Source: Setaria digitata (Eukaryota > Nematoda > Chromadorea > Rhabditida > Setariidae). From it: 47,118 nt of DNA. The stretch spans positions 1 to 47,118 of the forward strand of contig RCAB01000470.1 of NCBI GenBank assembly GCA_003640385.1, given 5' to 3'. The notes beneath the pieces were generated by a model. The model had not been told where the DNA came from and ran no database searches. It saw only the letters and a list, made by a program, of their open reading frames with translations. Position numbers and translations under genes: made by a program. This document shows, in pieces, positions 1 to 13,721 of the stretch (positions within the stretch are counted from its first letter, which is position 1; the number at the start of each line of letters is the position of its first letter).

Positions 1-31
<31 letters not shown>

Positions 32-32
32 T
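1..32. repeat. (AAT)n microsatellite at window edge
   Basis: An uninterrupted AAT trinucleotide tract starts at base 1 and ends near base 32, so it is probably truncated by the window. Confidence 0.9.
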
Positions 33-1006
33 GCTTAAAAAAAATTTTTTTTGTTAATTTAATATGAAAAATTTCCATAAGCAACTTATCATTTACGGCT
101 AATTAGATCATTTCGACAATTATATGCTCCCTAATCGATCGATAATCGATAATGAATCATTTCCACTCATCAAAATAATTCTACAATTTTTATTGACTCC
201 GAATTATTTTTTATTACATTGTTCCGACGATATGCTTCCACCTTCTCTTTTCTGCTCTAATCGATTATTACTCGCGATGCTACAGTCCTTACAGACTAAT
301 TAACCAATCAATTAATTAATCAATCAATAATCGACACCATATCACCACCACACAAAGTCAACTATATACTCCTCATTCGATCAATAATCAATACTTCACT
401 GACAAGCTTCCAACAATCATTCTACATGTCTTGCACTCCTCTCGTCGTATGCATATCATGCTATTTCGTCATTCCTCTCACTCTTTGATGCATTGATTGA
501 AAAGCGAATTGTTCCATCTTCAGCGATATTTTTTGACGAATATTAACAAATTCAATCAATTTTTTTCTTTTTATCATTAAATTTCTTAGAAAAATTTTTT
601 TCATTGATAAATTTTTCGAAATTTTAATTCCAAATTCCAAATTTAAAATTTAGGGTGAAAATATGAATTCAAACTTTCAATTAGTGTTGCAGTCAAATTA
701 GAGCAGTAGGTAAGTTAATTATTTTTTTTTCCTGTTCATATACTGTGTACTGGAAATTTTCGATTTCAAATTCTAAATTTTAATCTGTTATTTAGTATTT
801 GATTATGGAAATCTGATTTCTTTGACTATTTAGGAAAATTGTTACTGATTTGGAGAATCCATGAATACAGTATAATCATCTTTCCCTCTCCCCTCCGGTT
901 AATTGTCCGCGGGAAAGCGGTTTAAAAATAACGGATGAGATGTTAAAAGCACGAGAAAGAGGTGATGGGAAAGTTGCGCGCTACAGTAAGAAAAATAAGG
1001 CGCTGT

Positions 1007-1030
1007 GGTCTCGGAAAGATTTCCGAGACC
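1007..1030. other. 11-bp perfect inverted repeat with 2-base loop
   Basis: The left arm GGTCTCGGAAA (1007-1017) is the exact reverse complement of the right arm (1020-1030), with GA between them. It lies about 270 bp upstream of the ATF7IP-like start codon, in a stretch less AT-rich than its surroundings. A second palindrome, TACGGTACCGTA, lies about 50 bp downstream, followed by two copies of ATGGAGTAGTA. These could be binding sites in the gene's promoter, but that is inference from position only. Confidence 0.55.
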
Positions 1031-1283
1031 GTATTTGAGGATACGGTTGGTCATTACAGTTAATCATTTAGACACGCAATACGGTACCGTAGTTTCTGAA
1101 GTTCTAAAATGGAGTAGTACCACTACTTTTAGGTTGCTTCATATGGAGTAGTATTATAATTTTAGGATTCCGATAGAGGGGTTTTTCTCTTTTTTTTTTT
1201 TTTGGAAACAAAATGTTTGTCGTTAAAACTGAATTAATTTGATTAGCATTTTGGAAAATTTTAATTCGTGATTGTTTTGATAT

Positions 1284-1285
1284 AG
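1284..1285 (+). promoter_or_regulatory. Probable 5' acceptor (trans- or cis-splice) before the ATF7IP-like start
   Basis: A T-rich stretch ending in GATATAG lies 14 bases before the ATG at 1300. In nematodes such an acceptor just upstream of the first ATG usually receives the spliced leader. A cis-spliced 5' UTR exon ending near 710 (at a GTAAGTT donor) is the alternative. Confidence 0.4.
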
Positions 1286-1299
1286 GTTTGGGTCTAAAT

Positions 1300-4200
1300 A
1301 TGGTACCAGTCGAACCGAATCGAAAAAATACGACACAGCAGAAGGATTATCGTAAGCGCATGGTGACAAAGAATGAACTCAAAAGGGTTAGTTTAAGTCA
1401 GTCGTTTGTTATAATTTTGAATGGATTTTTATGTTTCAGTATGAATCGGTGCGTAAATAAGATTAATTTCTTTCCCTGTATTGTGGGCCTACAGCTTTTC
1501 AGGTCTTACTCTAAAATCCTTAAGTTTTAATTACGTGTATGAACGAGTTTTATTTGGTGAAATATTTTTGTAGGCGATAATATTGCTGCATATTAATGAG
1601 TAAAGTTTCATTGTTGAATAAGAAATTGCTTGTTTTTTCTCAAAAAGCACGATATTTGATGTAATTTTCGCACCTCAGGGAAAAATTCATTTTAATTCTA
1701 ACTAAAGCTAGTTATTTCAAAAATTCTGGGACGTTTAATAGAACAAAATTTTTTCTTATGTGGTAATTTCTGCGAAATTGTTGTGAACCGCAGTGATTGC
1801 TTAATAGAAAAAAAAAAAAAAATTTATAGTGTTTCATATTTCAGATTTTAATGTACTATACNTTGTGAACCGCAGTGATTGCTTAATAGAAAAAAAAAAA
1901 AAAAATTTATAGTGTTTCATATTTCAGATTTTAATGTACTATACTTCGCAGTTACCGTGCGTTGTTGAAACTTGTAAAGTGGAAAAGCGTGAATTAAATT
2001 CACTGATTAAAAGCCTTCAAGAAGAAATTCGGGCAAAGGTTAGTCAGCATTGAATTTGCATAGGTGCAAAGTTGGAAAGTGACGAAATGGTCGGAATAAA
2101 TGACAAAACTTTATCAATTGTTTTTTGTTTTCAGTTTACAACTAATTGAAGCTGTAGCTTACTAATTAAGAATTTCTTTTTGATGTAACTAGTTCAAGTA
2201 GAGTTTGTCTATTAAATTTGAATTCATTCCTCAAATTGAAGGATGCGTCAATTAAAGTTTTACGTGAAAATTTATCTACAATGCGACTTACGATTCGAGA
2301 ATTCAGTTGTTTCATCGCTAGTAATCATCCTGGAACAGCGGTAAATTATTTGACTAATCCTTTTATTAGCTCACTATTGACTTTCCAAGCACTTCTCGAT
2401 TCCGTTCATGGAGAATCAGCTATTATGCTTAGGCAATAATTTCCCGCTGTAGTAATTTTTTAACTAAAAAGTTCACTTATATTGATAGTTGACATTTAAG
2501 ATAGCAGCTACTGCTCAAACGTGGGAAAAGCGTTGGAAGGCAGAAGATGAGGAAGGATTATGGAACTCAGTAAACTCATTCAAGGTTGTAAATGCAGGAC
2601 GTCGCAACAGGTTACAAACTAAACCGAGTACCTCAACCACTGCTAACACTTCCAATGCTGCTGTTATACAGTCTGATAAAGCACAGCTTGTTTCACCACA
2701 ACAGAATAACATCTTCCATGAATTTGCTCGGAAAAATGGTTTGTTTGTTTTAATGGATAAATGTGAAAATTAGAGTAAAATATGGAATTAAAACAAAATG
2801 CTTCGGTAACAACTAAGTAGCAAAATATTAGTAATAAAAGTAGATAAGAATAGGACAAGATAAGAAAGAAACGAAAAAAAGAATATTTCTGAACTTTCTA
2901 TTACAGTAATTCCAAATATTTGGATGAATGTTTCGATACCTGTTTTATAAAGTCGAGCAGGATGTGTTAAAATTATAAACGTGTTTCTAATCTTAACATA
3001 TTCTCTAGTTATTGATATTTTGAATAGAAATTTCACTTTTTCCACAAAATCTTTTATTCATCTACCAAAAATTTTGTAAATTACTGTAAGAATTCGCGTA
3101 TTTGTAATGTAGAAATACCGGATATTCCTCGTATCTGGCTAGTTTCAGCTGATTAATCTAACTAATTTCAGCAGTGGCAATATCACATCTAACTAATTCG
3201 AATGTTTTACGTAAATCTCTAGCAAATTTGGAACAGCTTACTTCACCTTCCTCATCAGCTGTAACAAATAATAACAGTAATAACAGCAGTTGCCCAACAC
3301 TGCAAAATCGAACAGTCGCAACAGCCCATGCTTTAATTACCGTTAATCAACCGTTAAATCTGCCGGTACCATTGGATGCTAACAACCATATTCTGATGTC
3401 AACGGGCTCTCAATATATTGCCTCTCATGCTAAAAATCCATCGGAAGTGAATGGACAGAGTAAGTTTCATCTCTTTTCTCTTATCGTATTAATCAACTAA
3501 TTATCGGGTTCGAATTTTTTAAATGTTCATTGAAAGCGTCCTTTTCTTTAGTTATGTTTTTCGTGAACTCTTTTGGTTTAAGATCACCAATATTGTTTAT
3601 CATGTCGTTCATCTCTGTTTCTGCAACGGTACATCTGTTCTTAGTTTTTTCTTAGAACAGATTGACTGCTACTTTAAGAACTAACATGAAAGCTTTTTTG
3701 GAAGGATGAGGAGCAGGGTAATGGAAGTAGAAAGGATAATGGCAATTTTCTTCCTTTCTTTCAAAAACTTTCCAGTGTTATTTTTAACGGTTTACTTGAG
3801 GTAGTTATAACTGCTTATTTCATCGATAATGCTTATTTATCTTGAGTGTCAATGAACGAACATGGTATCATAGTCATTCTTTATCTTTCATAAAAAACAA
3901 AAAACAGGAGGGAACTTTTTGACAATTTATATTTGCATTCTTAATCAAAAATTACTCGTTCTGCTGTAAGAATGTGAAGCGAATTATGCGAAATGGGTAT
4001 GTCGGTGGTGTTTTATTATTTTGATGATAAATACAAATAAAATAAAATTGGCGAAGATTGAATTTGTTTCTAAATTTTATAATTTTTCAAAAAACAAGGA
4101 CGGAAAAAGAATTGAGGCAAAATAATCAATTCCCTCTTGTTTCCTAACACTAATGTTAATGAATCATTAAAGGCAGACTTTTTTTCTTACCACTTTAGTA

Positions 4201-6154
4201 TACCCAGAGTGTTCTAGGCTGCAATATTCGATTTAACTGTATTATTGTTTTTCTTCTAGTAACTTTTAGTCATATTTCATTCGTAGAATAAAAATATTTT
4301 TGAACATTACAGCATTTACCGTTGCAAAATGGGCTTCGCGTTCCTTGTTCCTTTTTCCTTCAACCTTTACTTTTAGTATTTTTTTTTTTCGGCTGCATTT
4401 TCGGAATTAGAGAAATTATTTCAGCAGTGTAAAGTGTATGGAATTTTTGGTTCAAGACTGCGTAGGTAGTGAATATTCAAAATTATTGTTTGCAAAATCT
4501 TTTCTCTAGGGGCACAAGCACCAGCAAATAACTATTTGAGACTAAACAGTGCAGAGATGAAACGTAAAAATCGTAGTGAACCAGTTGGAATCAAAAAAAT
4601 CCAAAGGAATGAAAGTGTTAATGATGTGATTATACTAAGCGATGATGAAAGTGATGAGAAAGTGGATATTATGCCTGTAAGTTTTCCGTTATTTTTCTTA
4701 TTCGGTCTTGCAAGAAGTTCATCGATGTTTCGAATGGGTCCTTCAAAGAACAATATGCATTTTTGGTTTATTATATCTCTATGTGTTAGTGAATACCATA
4801 GTCAGTATTAGTCAGTCAATACCAGTTATCATCTAGCGTTGTTGACTTACTGAAATTAATGTATATAAACAACGAATCAAAAACAGGGTAAGATAAAAAA
4901 AAGGCAACAGTGTGAATTTGAGAAAAGGAAAGGAAATTATTCAAGAAATGCACTGTAGTAAGAGATTTACAGAAGAACTGCGTTCATATTTTTGCTTAGT
5001 TTAAAATAGGATATATAAAAATGAGAGAATGAAACTTATACGTATTTGGTCCAGAAGTTCTCATATTTATTCCAGGAAAATATGGTTACAGTACCCCGTT
5101 ATAATTCCATAAATTCAGTACGATGTAAAAAATCTCATCCATTAGTTTACCCGAGGCTAAGGATTTATCCAGGCTTACGTATATCACGTCTTCATATTAC
5201 ATGGGCTAATTCGTTTGAAGGTTCGTTATTTCTGAAATTCCCTTTTTTAGTTTTTAGTTATTCATACAAAGCAGTAAAATATGAAAAGAAATTTGATTCT
5301 GTCATATTACACAGTTGCTATAATTCCTAGGAAAATTCGGTTTTTTTTTTTTCGCCTTTTTTTCTTCGACAAATTTGATAAATTATGGTGATATTTTACA
5401 CTTGCTAATATATTATCGCTCAATTGCAGATATAGGAAAAACAAAACATGTTGTATTAAATGTTCGGTATACTGGTGAATATTCAAAACAGGTCGGAGTT
5501 TCGTGATTTCCATATGTTAATCTGAACTTTATAAATTTGCAGAATACTTTTAAATCAATCTTTGTAAACAGACTGTCTTTTGCATTTAAAAGTTTGGAAA
5601 TGACATATTACGTTTTAGATCTTTCATATTTTGTATTACATACGGTCAATGGTTGAAAAAGGAGAAGCGGAGGGATGGACAAGAATTTATTCGAAGGAAT
5701 GTGAAGCTGGTGGAAATAGTCGATTGCTTATTCAATTTGATAAAGGTAAGTTTCTGGTGTCCTGAAATTTTTCTTGGCAATAAAACGTCAGTAGAATTCT
5801 TTCCTTCCTTACCAAAGTCTTTTGTCCACACATTACATGTACTTTTTTTCCCAAATTTTAGATCAGACTTGGTTCAACGATGCAATTTATTTCACTGGAT
5901 TTATCGAATGTGGTATGGAGAGGTATGGTGCATATGCAGATGTATGCAAGGTGGAGTTAGGCTTGCAAGATAAACAGGTCTCCACTCTTCTACTTCATCA
6001 TATGTATTGTAATTATCATAATGTTTAAAATTAACTAGATAAATTTTTTAGTTGGCATAGCGACTTTTGATGCTGAAAGTGTGTTTGTGCAATTATTTCA
6101 GGTGTTTATTTTTTGCAGGTACCAGCTAATTTTACGCGGCGTTACTGGACCTAG
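1300..6154 (+). CDS. ATF7IP/MCAF-like chromatin cofactor (11 exons)
   Basis: Exons read as 1300-1386, 1928-2038, about 2242-2340, 2489-2738, 3172-3459, 4510-4676, 5076-5220, 5430-5491, 5619-5745, 5862-5977 and 6119-6154. They join in phase to about 495 codons. Residues 30-99 are charged and coil-like. Residues 100-278 are Ser/Asn-rich and low in complexity. An acidic SUMO-interacting motif, VIILSDDESDE, lies at about 318-328. The last 140 residues resemble the fibronectin III domain at the ATF7IP C-terminus: GWTRIYSKE corresponds to the W-K-K-I-G strand and AIYFTGFIECGMERYGAY to the Y-Y-F-A-V-R-A-x-D-x-x-G-R-F-G-P strand. In other animals ATF7IP binds and stabilises the H3K9 methyltransferase SETDB1 in the nucleus. 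Exon 3's acceptor (2240-2241) is weak, and the acceptor of exon 2 is duplicated by an assembly artefact. The family call is recognition from memory; I cannot separate a true orthologue from another FN3 protein carrying a SIM. Confidence 0.65.
1781..1944. repeat. Direct duplication around a single N (assembly artefact)
   Basis: Bases 1781-1861 recur as 1863-1944 on the other side of N1862. The only difference is the poly-A length (15 versus 16). The duplicated piece contains the TTTCAG acceptor and first bases of exon 2 of the ATF7IP-like gene, so the genome probably holds one copy. Confidence 0.85.
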
Positions 6155-8168
6155 ATACTAGACAACATATCATTTTTGCAGTCATCCGGAAAATCCATTC
6201 ACTTTTTTTCGATTTTTATTTGGTTTGTTATATATCGCAACCCGTTAGGTTCATCAGTTTGCATTACTTTTAAATTTAAAGGTGCTTATATTGGAAAATA
6301 TCCATTCATTCTAATCTTTATTTAACTCTACTTGATTGTTTGATTATGGGTATCTTTCCGGTAAATTATGTTTGTTTGTGATTCATGTACTCTGTCATGT
6401 AGCTTTCTACTTTATTTTTCAGTGAAGCCTTCCAAAGATATCATTTTTTTTTTCTGAATATGTTTCGCTCATTTCTTTATCTAATGCTGCTATAGATAAG
6501 CAGTAATAATAAGATTTCTCTTTCTTGTTTTTCAAAGTATCCGGTTTCGGAATTGGCAGATTCAATTCTTTCTTTCCAAGGTGCCTGGTTTCACCTAGAT
6601 AGTAGAAGAGTTAACCACCCAGAATTAACTTCATTGATTATATACCTACTTCCAACTATAGATGGACCGGTGATTATTATAGATTTAATCAGTAACAGCA
6701 AATTGGATAAGCGTCTTATGTGACTCGAAATTTTCATGAATTTTTCTGCTTTTTGCCGTTTGCCTCATCAGATTTTTACTAAAATTCTTAACAAATTATA
6801 ATTAGTAGTGGTTTATGTGCATTATTTACTGTTATAATCAGGAAGAAGTAGCAGCGATAACAATGAACTTTGTAAATGCAAAAATAAGTGGAGGTTTTTC
6901 TTGCATTCAAAACTTTCTTCGTATTTTATTCCCTTATCATTTTTTGTGTGCTGTGATAGGCTTTGACTGCTAAAACTATTTCGATCCTTAACATGTTTAA
7001 ATACTAGCTTAAAAGTGTCGCAATTTTTTAGTTTCCAGAGGATCAGACTTGTTTTTCTTTCCCACTGAAAATATTTAGGAAGGGAAAAAAATATGGAAGT
7101 AAGAAGTTAAAATTAAAATTTGTATGATGAAATGAATTGATCTAATTTTATTCCAACTGCTCAAATGTTAAACAGTCAAAAATATATGATTAGTTTTAAT
7201 GTTGTAAGTCTTGGAAGTCTTTCGTTTTCAGTTGTGCTTTTCGTTATATTTACTGAAATTCGGGAAGTATTGTTGCCCTTTCCCTTGATCGTTTGATTGC
7301 AATATTGATGATTATTATTACTTCAATAAATTGTTTTCAGAATTTTTTTTTTTTCTTTATTTGCTGTTGAATGCAAGAAAAGAAGCAATTTTATAAATTC
7401 AACATTACAATGGAAGGGATTTATAAGTTTGGACTGAAATTATGAGTTTTGCGAGTTTCAGTTTCTATTTCTCTTTAGATTGCTGATTATTAATGCAGGC
7501 AGAATTAGGAATTGAGATTTGGAAATCATAATTTTGTTGATCCACTGTTTGCTCCGGCTATTATGATTTGTGCGGTTAAGAAATTCGATTCGAAGCATGC
7601 ATAAATTTTAAACACTAAACTCTTTATCAAATTAGTAACATCGCAAAAATGCGAATTCTTCGATTCAAAGTGATAATGATTCACTATTTTTTACTGAGTT
7701 CATGATAAATAACTCATCAGGGTTTGCATTCTTCTTCAGCATGTATCTGCTAATAGTGTAGTTGCTAATCGGCAGTGTTAATTTAGTTCCACAGTTTATT
7801 TTATCAGTTGGCAATCTTATCAAATCATGTGATAAGTAATTCATAAGTGCTTATTAAAACGTATTTATCCTACCATTTGTTGGTAAGTCATACAAAAAAA
7901 AAAGGCGGCGTAATTTTAATTAAGTACTAGCTGAATCAAGCATCTTTTGTTTTCTAATCAAGTGAACAATTATTTCACTATTTCGTCCTTTTTTTTACCA
8001 GATAAAAAGGCAAAAGGAGAAAAAAAAAACTATAAATGTCAGGTTAACATTCCTTTAATCAAAGTACATCACTAAATATATCATTAGGTTTATCATTTCT
8101 TTCCAGCCTGCATTAATTAAATTAGAAAAAAATTGCATCGACCTGTGATCAAATATGCTTATAATTTT

Positions 8169-8268
8169 TAATATAATAAAATTGCTTATTTACTTAATGT
8201 ATATAAAATATAATAAAATTGCTTATTTAATTAATGTATAATAAAAATTGCTTATTTACTTCATTCAG
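8169..8268. repeat. Imperfect tandem repeat, about 2.5 copies
   Basis: The motif ATAAAATTGCTTATTTA plus a variable tail recurs three times (near 8175, 8214 and 8242), with spacing shrinking from about 39 to about 28 bases. Confidence 0.7.
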
Positions 8269-8942
8269 AAAATTAAAATATATATGAAATTTTTGGTGGA
8301 AAATTCACACTTGCAATGAAATTTATTAGAAGTAATTCTACCAGTCATTTAATTCTATTTCTTATTTTGATTGCTAAAAGTATTTATTTAAAAAGTTTGC
8401 TTATTCATTTATTCATTTACTTTATTTTTTGTTTTGGTAATATTTTGTTTTACATAGATAAAAATATGCGTACTTATTCATATTTAGAGTCAATCAGTTA
8501 ACTGAATAAATTATTTTATTTAATGAAAAATGTAAATATAGATTTGAAGGTTATTTATTTGCTTCGTATTTATTTATGCACATATTTCCCTACACAATAA
8601 CTTTTTCATATTTGGAATTAATTGTCCAATTAATTTGTTTTCTTCATTGAAAATACAGTTGTTTATAGAGGTGAAAATTGTAGTGAACTGAGCATCGCTT
8701 CATTAATGAAAATAGTAAAATGGTTTTATTTGCGATTTGCGAATGTAAATGAATTGAATTGGAAACAATGAAAGCTGCTGATTGCAAATGTTTAAAATGA
8801 TTTAGGAGAGAAAAAAAAAAAAAATTATTAAAAATGATCAAAGAAAAGATTGAAATGGATGAGTGGTTAGTGTTATAAATTCTCTTTCTTTTCTTTTATT
8901 TTCCTTATTACCATAATATAAACATTTTAAAAGTGAAATATT

Positions 8943-8976
<34 letters not shown>

Positions 8977-10120
8977 AATGAAATTAATTTAATTCTTCTA
9001 ATTGTTTCATTCAGCTTTTACAAAATTATTTCCAGTCAACACGATGAATAAGCTACTGTTTTAAATCCTTAAAAATCCATTTATTTATTAATTGTTGTTG
9101 CCTTATTTTTATTTTTCCTTATTTTTTAACACTTAATAATTCTTTTTTTTTTTTTGTTTCATCTTGCTTTTTCTTTTTCTTTATATTTTCATAAACTGCA
9201 AATTTTACAATTTATTTAAAAGAATCTTCTTGCTATTAAATTGCTACATATTTAGTCACTGAATATCTAAATTCTAGAATCAAATTTGATCATATATTTA
9301 AATAATCAAAGTAATTTCGAAATCATTACATCTAAATTATATCTAAACTGTTAGAGATAGCCATTTCAAAAACATTTCACTAAACGAATGGTTGATTAAA
9401 GCAGAAAAAAAAAAAAAAAAACAAAAAAGCACATCGTTATTGGTTGTTATGCATTTTCTATAGTATATTCCTGGTAAATTTAATTAGAAAAAAAAAAAAT
9501 GGAAAAATTAAGTTGTTATTTTAAAAAAGTTTCCTGCCTTGCTCTGATAAATATCTGAAATTGATCCAATTAGGTAAGATAAATTAAAGAGTATCTAATT
9601 TCGAATGGTCGATAAATTCTTGGAAAGTAAACCAATTATCGCTGATATACTGATATCAAATCGAATACTTGTTAGAAGGACAACTGTAATCGAAGTTGAA
9701 ATGAATGGACATAAATAATCATATTGTTAGCATTGTACATTATCAAATTTTTTCTGAAACTGTAATGTAAATGATCGATATTTTTATTACTCAATTAAAA
9801 TTTATGCTAAAATTTTTGTCGTGTTGTTTGTTAATACAATTTCTCTACAGTTTCTCAATCAAATTATCAGTGACTCCAATAATTTTACTGCTTATTTTCC
9901 ACTTTTTTTTTTCTTTTTTTTTGATATTAACTTACCAATATAATCCATTTATCAAAACTCTTTCTAAAATTTTACCGATTAGATAAAATCATTATATTAA
10001 AATTCTATATTAGAATTACCTATATATTATTCAATGGAAGATCCTCACATCAAAAATAATATTTAAATTGAGGTATAATTTATTCAGTACATTTGTTTAG
10101 CCATATATCGCGTATTTTAT

Positions 10121-10235
10121 CAAATCACTTTACCAAAATAACTTGTTATTCATTTAGTTATCATAATAAATGCANAAAATACAAATCACTTTACCAAAAT
10201 AACTTGTTATTCATTTAGTTATCATAATAAATGCA
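10121..10235. repeat. 54-bp direct duplication around a single N (assembly artefact)
   Basis: Bases 10121-10174 recur exactly at 10182-10235, with N at 10175 between them. This is the same pattern as at the other three N positions in the window. Confidence 0.8.
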
Positions 10236-13200
10236 TGAAATCGTTTATGCTAATAACTGGTATAGAATTTATTTTTGCTTGCATTTTTTGAAACTTTTTT
10301 CATGTCTATGTTAAAATTATGATATATATTTATTAAATAATTATATTTGACCTAGAATCTTGTCATATATTGATTATCAGTATTGATAATACAAAAACTT
10401 TGAAAATATCCATAACATCTGCCTATCATTCAGTCATCATTTATATAGCACGAATATTTAAATTTACGATAAAAAAAAAAGAAGATACAAGCATTTTTAA
10501 GTGACAATATATATTTAAATATTTTAAATGAAAAAATCAATAATTTGAATTTAGAAAAAGAATTTTGCTTAACATTTAAATGCTTAAAAGTACCAATAGC
10601 GAGATCGATTAACGAAAAACAATTCTCAAGTATCACTTATTTGTCTTGACTTTCCCAATAAATCTCACATCTCATGCATCCAATTTAATCTCAAAAGATT
10701 TTCATCTCCCTCTCGTCACGCTTTATCGAGAATGAATGAAGCTAAAATATTGCAATTAAATTGGAGCAATTCGAAAAACAAAAATTTAGAAGATTTAGCT
10801 AAAAACAAAAAAAAAAAAATCAGTGATTGTTTATTAACATCAGCCATTATCATTACCAGTTTATTTGTCATGAAGTATATTTCAGGAGGAAAAAATTCTC
10901 AGAAAAATTTCTTGGAAAATAATCAAAATTCACTATGGTCGTTTTATTTGCTGTTGTTGTTATTGCAGTAAAATTGATAAATTTAAAATCGTTTGCAATA
11001 TTGCTCCCTACTAACAATTGGAATTGATTACGGAATAATTTTTAACTTTTTTATTTCTATTTTTCTATTTTTTTTTTCTTTTAATTTTAACTATATTCAG
11101 AAATGAAATTAGTGCTATTTCATCGTAATAATTTTATGAAATTGTTATGGCTGGAATTTTTTTTTTTTTCTTTAGCAATAGCAGTAGGAGCAAAAAAAAG
11201 AAAATTTTTCCGTTGTATAGAAAATTTGTTCGATTTTGTATGATTTCATTTTTTTTTTCTTTTCGTTTTTAAAATTTTACCTAATTTAATATTTCTTTTT
11301 CGCTTTTTTTTTCTTTTAAATTCTAAAATTGAATTCATTCCATTTATTCGTTTAATTATTAAATTTTCTTCTCGTTTGTGAAATTTTACTTCCATTAATT
11401 TGGAGTTTACAAGTTTCAAATCGATAATTCTATCATAATAGGATTATACAAAGATAATAGGAAGAGGAGTGAAAGGAAAAAACAAAAATAAGAAAATGAT
11501 GTTATAAAAGTTAGCTACTAATATTTTGCCAATTTATGTAAAACAGAATATTATGTGAAACAAAAATAAAACAATCAGTAATTTATATAAAAATTAAAAG
11601 CAAAAAAAATTAATATGAAAATTGGAAATACAAATATTCCGATGAAACTGATCAAAGAAAAGTCCAGAATCGTTTTAAGTACCATCATTAATGAACAAAT
11701 ATGATAAATATGATCAAATTATCATGTCATATCATAGCATTCCAATTTCTTTCATTATTCTTTTAAAACAAAATATTATTATTATTATTTTTTTTCTTAC
11801 TGCAACGACTGTAAATGTATTCAAATTGGTTATTGTTGAAATGATTATTTGTTTATTTAATTACTGTAAAGTTATCCTACTATTTTTTTTTTTATTTTAG
11901 CTTTTGAATTATTTGCTGTGTCATTTTACAGCCAATTTTGTTTTCAAAAATTTCAAATAAAACATTTAAAAAAAAAAAAAAAATGAAAAGATGGGTCTAT
12001 TAGTTTTGGAAATGTTTAGCAATAAATTTTTTTCCAAAATATGGAAAAAACTGATCTCATAAAATAACGCTTTTTCCAAAAAAATGAAATAATAATTTGA
12101 AAAATAAACTTCTAAAATAATTTCTTGCAACAATTTTTGCGAAATGTTTAAGTTGTTGCTTCTAGTCATTTTTTTTTTTTTTAAATAAAAAAAATGAATG
12201 ATTTTCCTAACTAAATTTGAAACAAATTATTTTCCATCATTAGATTGATTACATTTCTACAGCAGTTTATCACAAATACTTCATTTTTTATCGTTCTTTT
12301 TTCTTTTTTTTTTTTTTTTTTTTTTTTTTTTCTCAATGGTTGAAGTCAGTAAAGAGAGAAATTTACTTTTGAATTGACGATTTAATGCCACTTGAATTGT
12401 TTTATGGTGAAATGTAATTGTTTGCATCAATTTAAAAGTTTCTTCCTTTAATGAAACATTAAAAAGAGAAAAACGATATAGCATGTGCACAAGTTACTGT
12501 AAAAATGTAGTAAAATAAGAAAAAGCAATGAAGGAGAAAGAATTTTTTTTTAATTTAATTAAAAAAGAAAAAAAAGGAAGGAAAAATTATTTCATAATTA
12601 ACAGGAAAAGAAAGGAAAAAAAAAAATTCTCTTCGAATGAAATTATGCAAACCCATAGTAAAATCAGAATTACATCGGATATATCGGAAATCAAGAAATA
12701 CCAAAAATAACAATTTTTTATCGATATTTGACAAGTAAATTTACCAAAAATACTAATTATTTTTCTTCTTACTTTGGAATTTTTCATAAATTTATCTTCT
12801 CAGATTTAAATTTTCATTTTATTGTAAAATTGAAAAGGAAGATTTTTTTTTTTTTTTTTTTAAGAGCTACAAATGATTATAACTAGAGATGAAAATAAGT
12901 GATGCAAATGGCAATGTTAAAAAATTAGCGAAAAAGTATATTTCGAAGTAGAAGTTATTGGTGACTGGTGCTAATTATTAAATAATTAAAAATATTCCAT
13001 TTTTATTTACTTTTGGAGCTTACTCCAACACTCAATTCACTTTAGATTTTAAAGCTATTTTATTGATATATACCTAAGTTTTGGTCTTTCTTTTCTTTTC
13101 TTTTTAGTAATAGATTTTACAAAATCGAATAAAATTTTCAAATAACATAATAAAACCTTTAAGAAAAATGGTTTTTTTTTTTTTTTTTTAGACCGTTTTA

Positions 13201-13255
13201 TTTGATAGCAAATGTCATTACACTCGTTTTCTTTTTCTATAACAATAATTGCTAC

Positions 13256-13307
13256 GAAGCATAATTTTACTTAAATTATTTGAAGCATAATTGTACTTAA
13301 ATTATTT
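13256..13307. repeat. 26-bp tandem duplication
   Basis: Two adjacent 26-bp copies begin with GAAGCATAATT at 13256 and 13282 and differ at one base. Confidence 0.8.
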
Positions 13308-13721
13308 GTGATTCAAACAATGCTTCCAAAAATGTGCATATAGCTTGTTACCCAACATATTACTCAAATAACTAATTAACCTGCCTACCTTCTCCTTTGT
13401 CATAAGCAACATTGGTAATTTCAATACTCACACAAATAAATATACATAAACAAAAATAATCACTTTCTTTAAGCTTTCTTCTTTTTTTTTTTTTCAAAGA
13501 AATAAAGAAAGAAAGCTATTCATTGGCATATTACTATGAAAGTACAATTTATTTAAGCTATGTAAAGATGAAAAGAGGCTTCAGCAAAGCTTTTTCATCT
13601 TCAGTCTTCTCTTGCCAATCTCTTCTAATTGCATCTCCCACATAATTTAATGGAATGCAAATCAAATAAGATGTACATTCTATCCAAGGAAAAAATACTA
13701 TTTCGCTGCTGCTGCTGCTAG

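Noticed and set aside
10732..10971. 79-codon frame with a hydrophobic end, considered as a first exon of the channel
   Set aside because: A signal-peptide exon at 16178 joins exon 2 in phase with an A-S-A cleavage site, and this frame has no suitable donor. Its composition is that of AT-rich chance frames.
12281..12490. Minus-strand frame ending in a Lys run
   Set aside because: The Lys run is the translation of a long homopolymer T tract.
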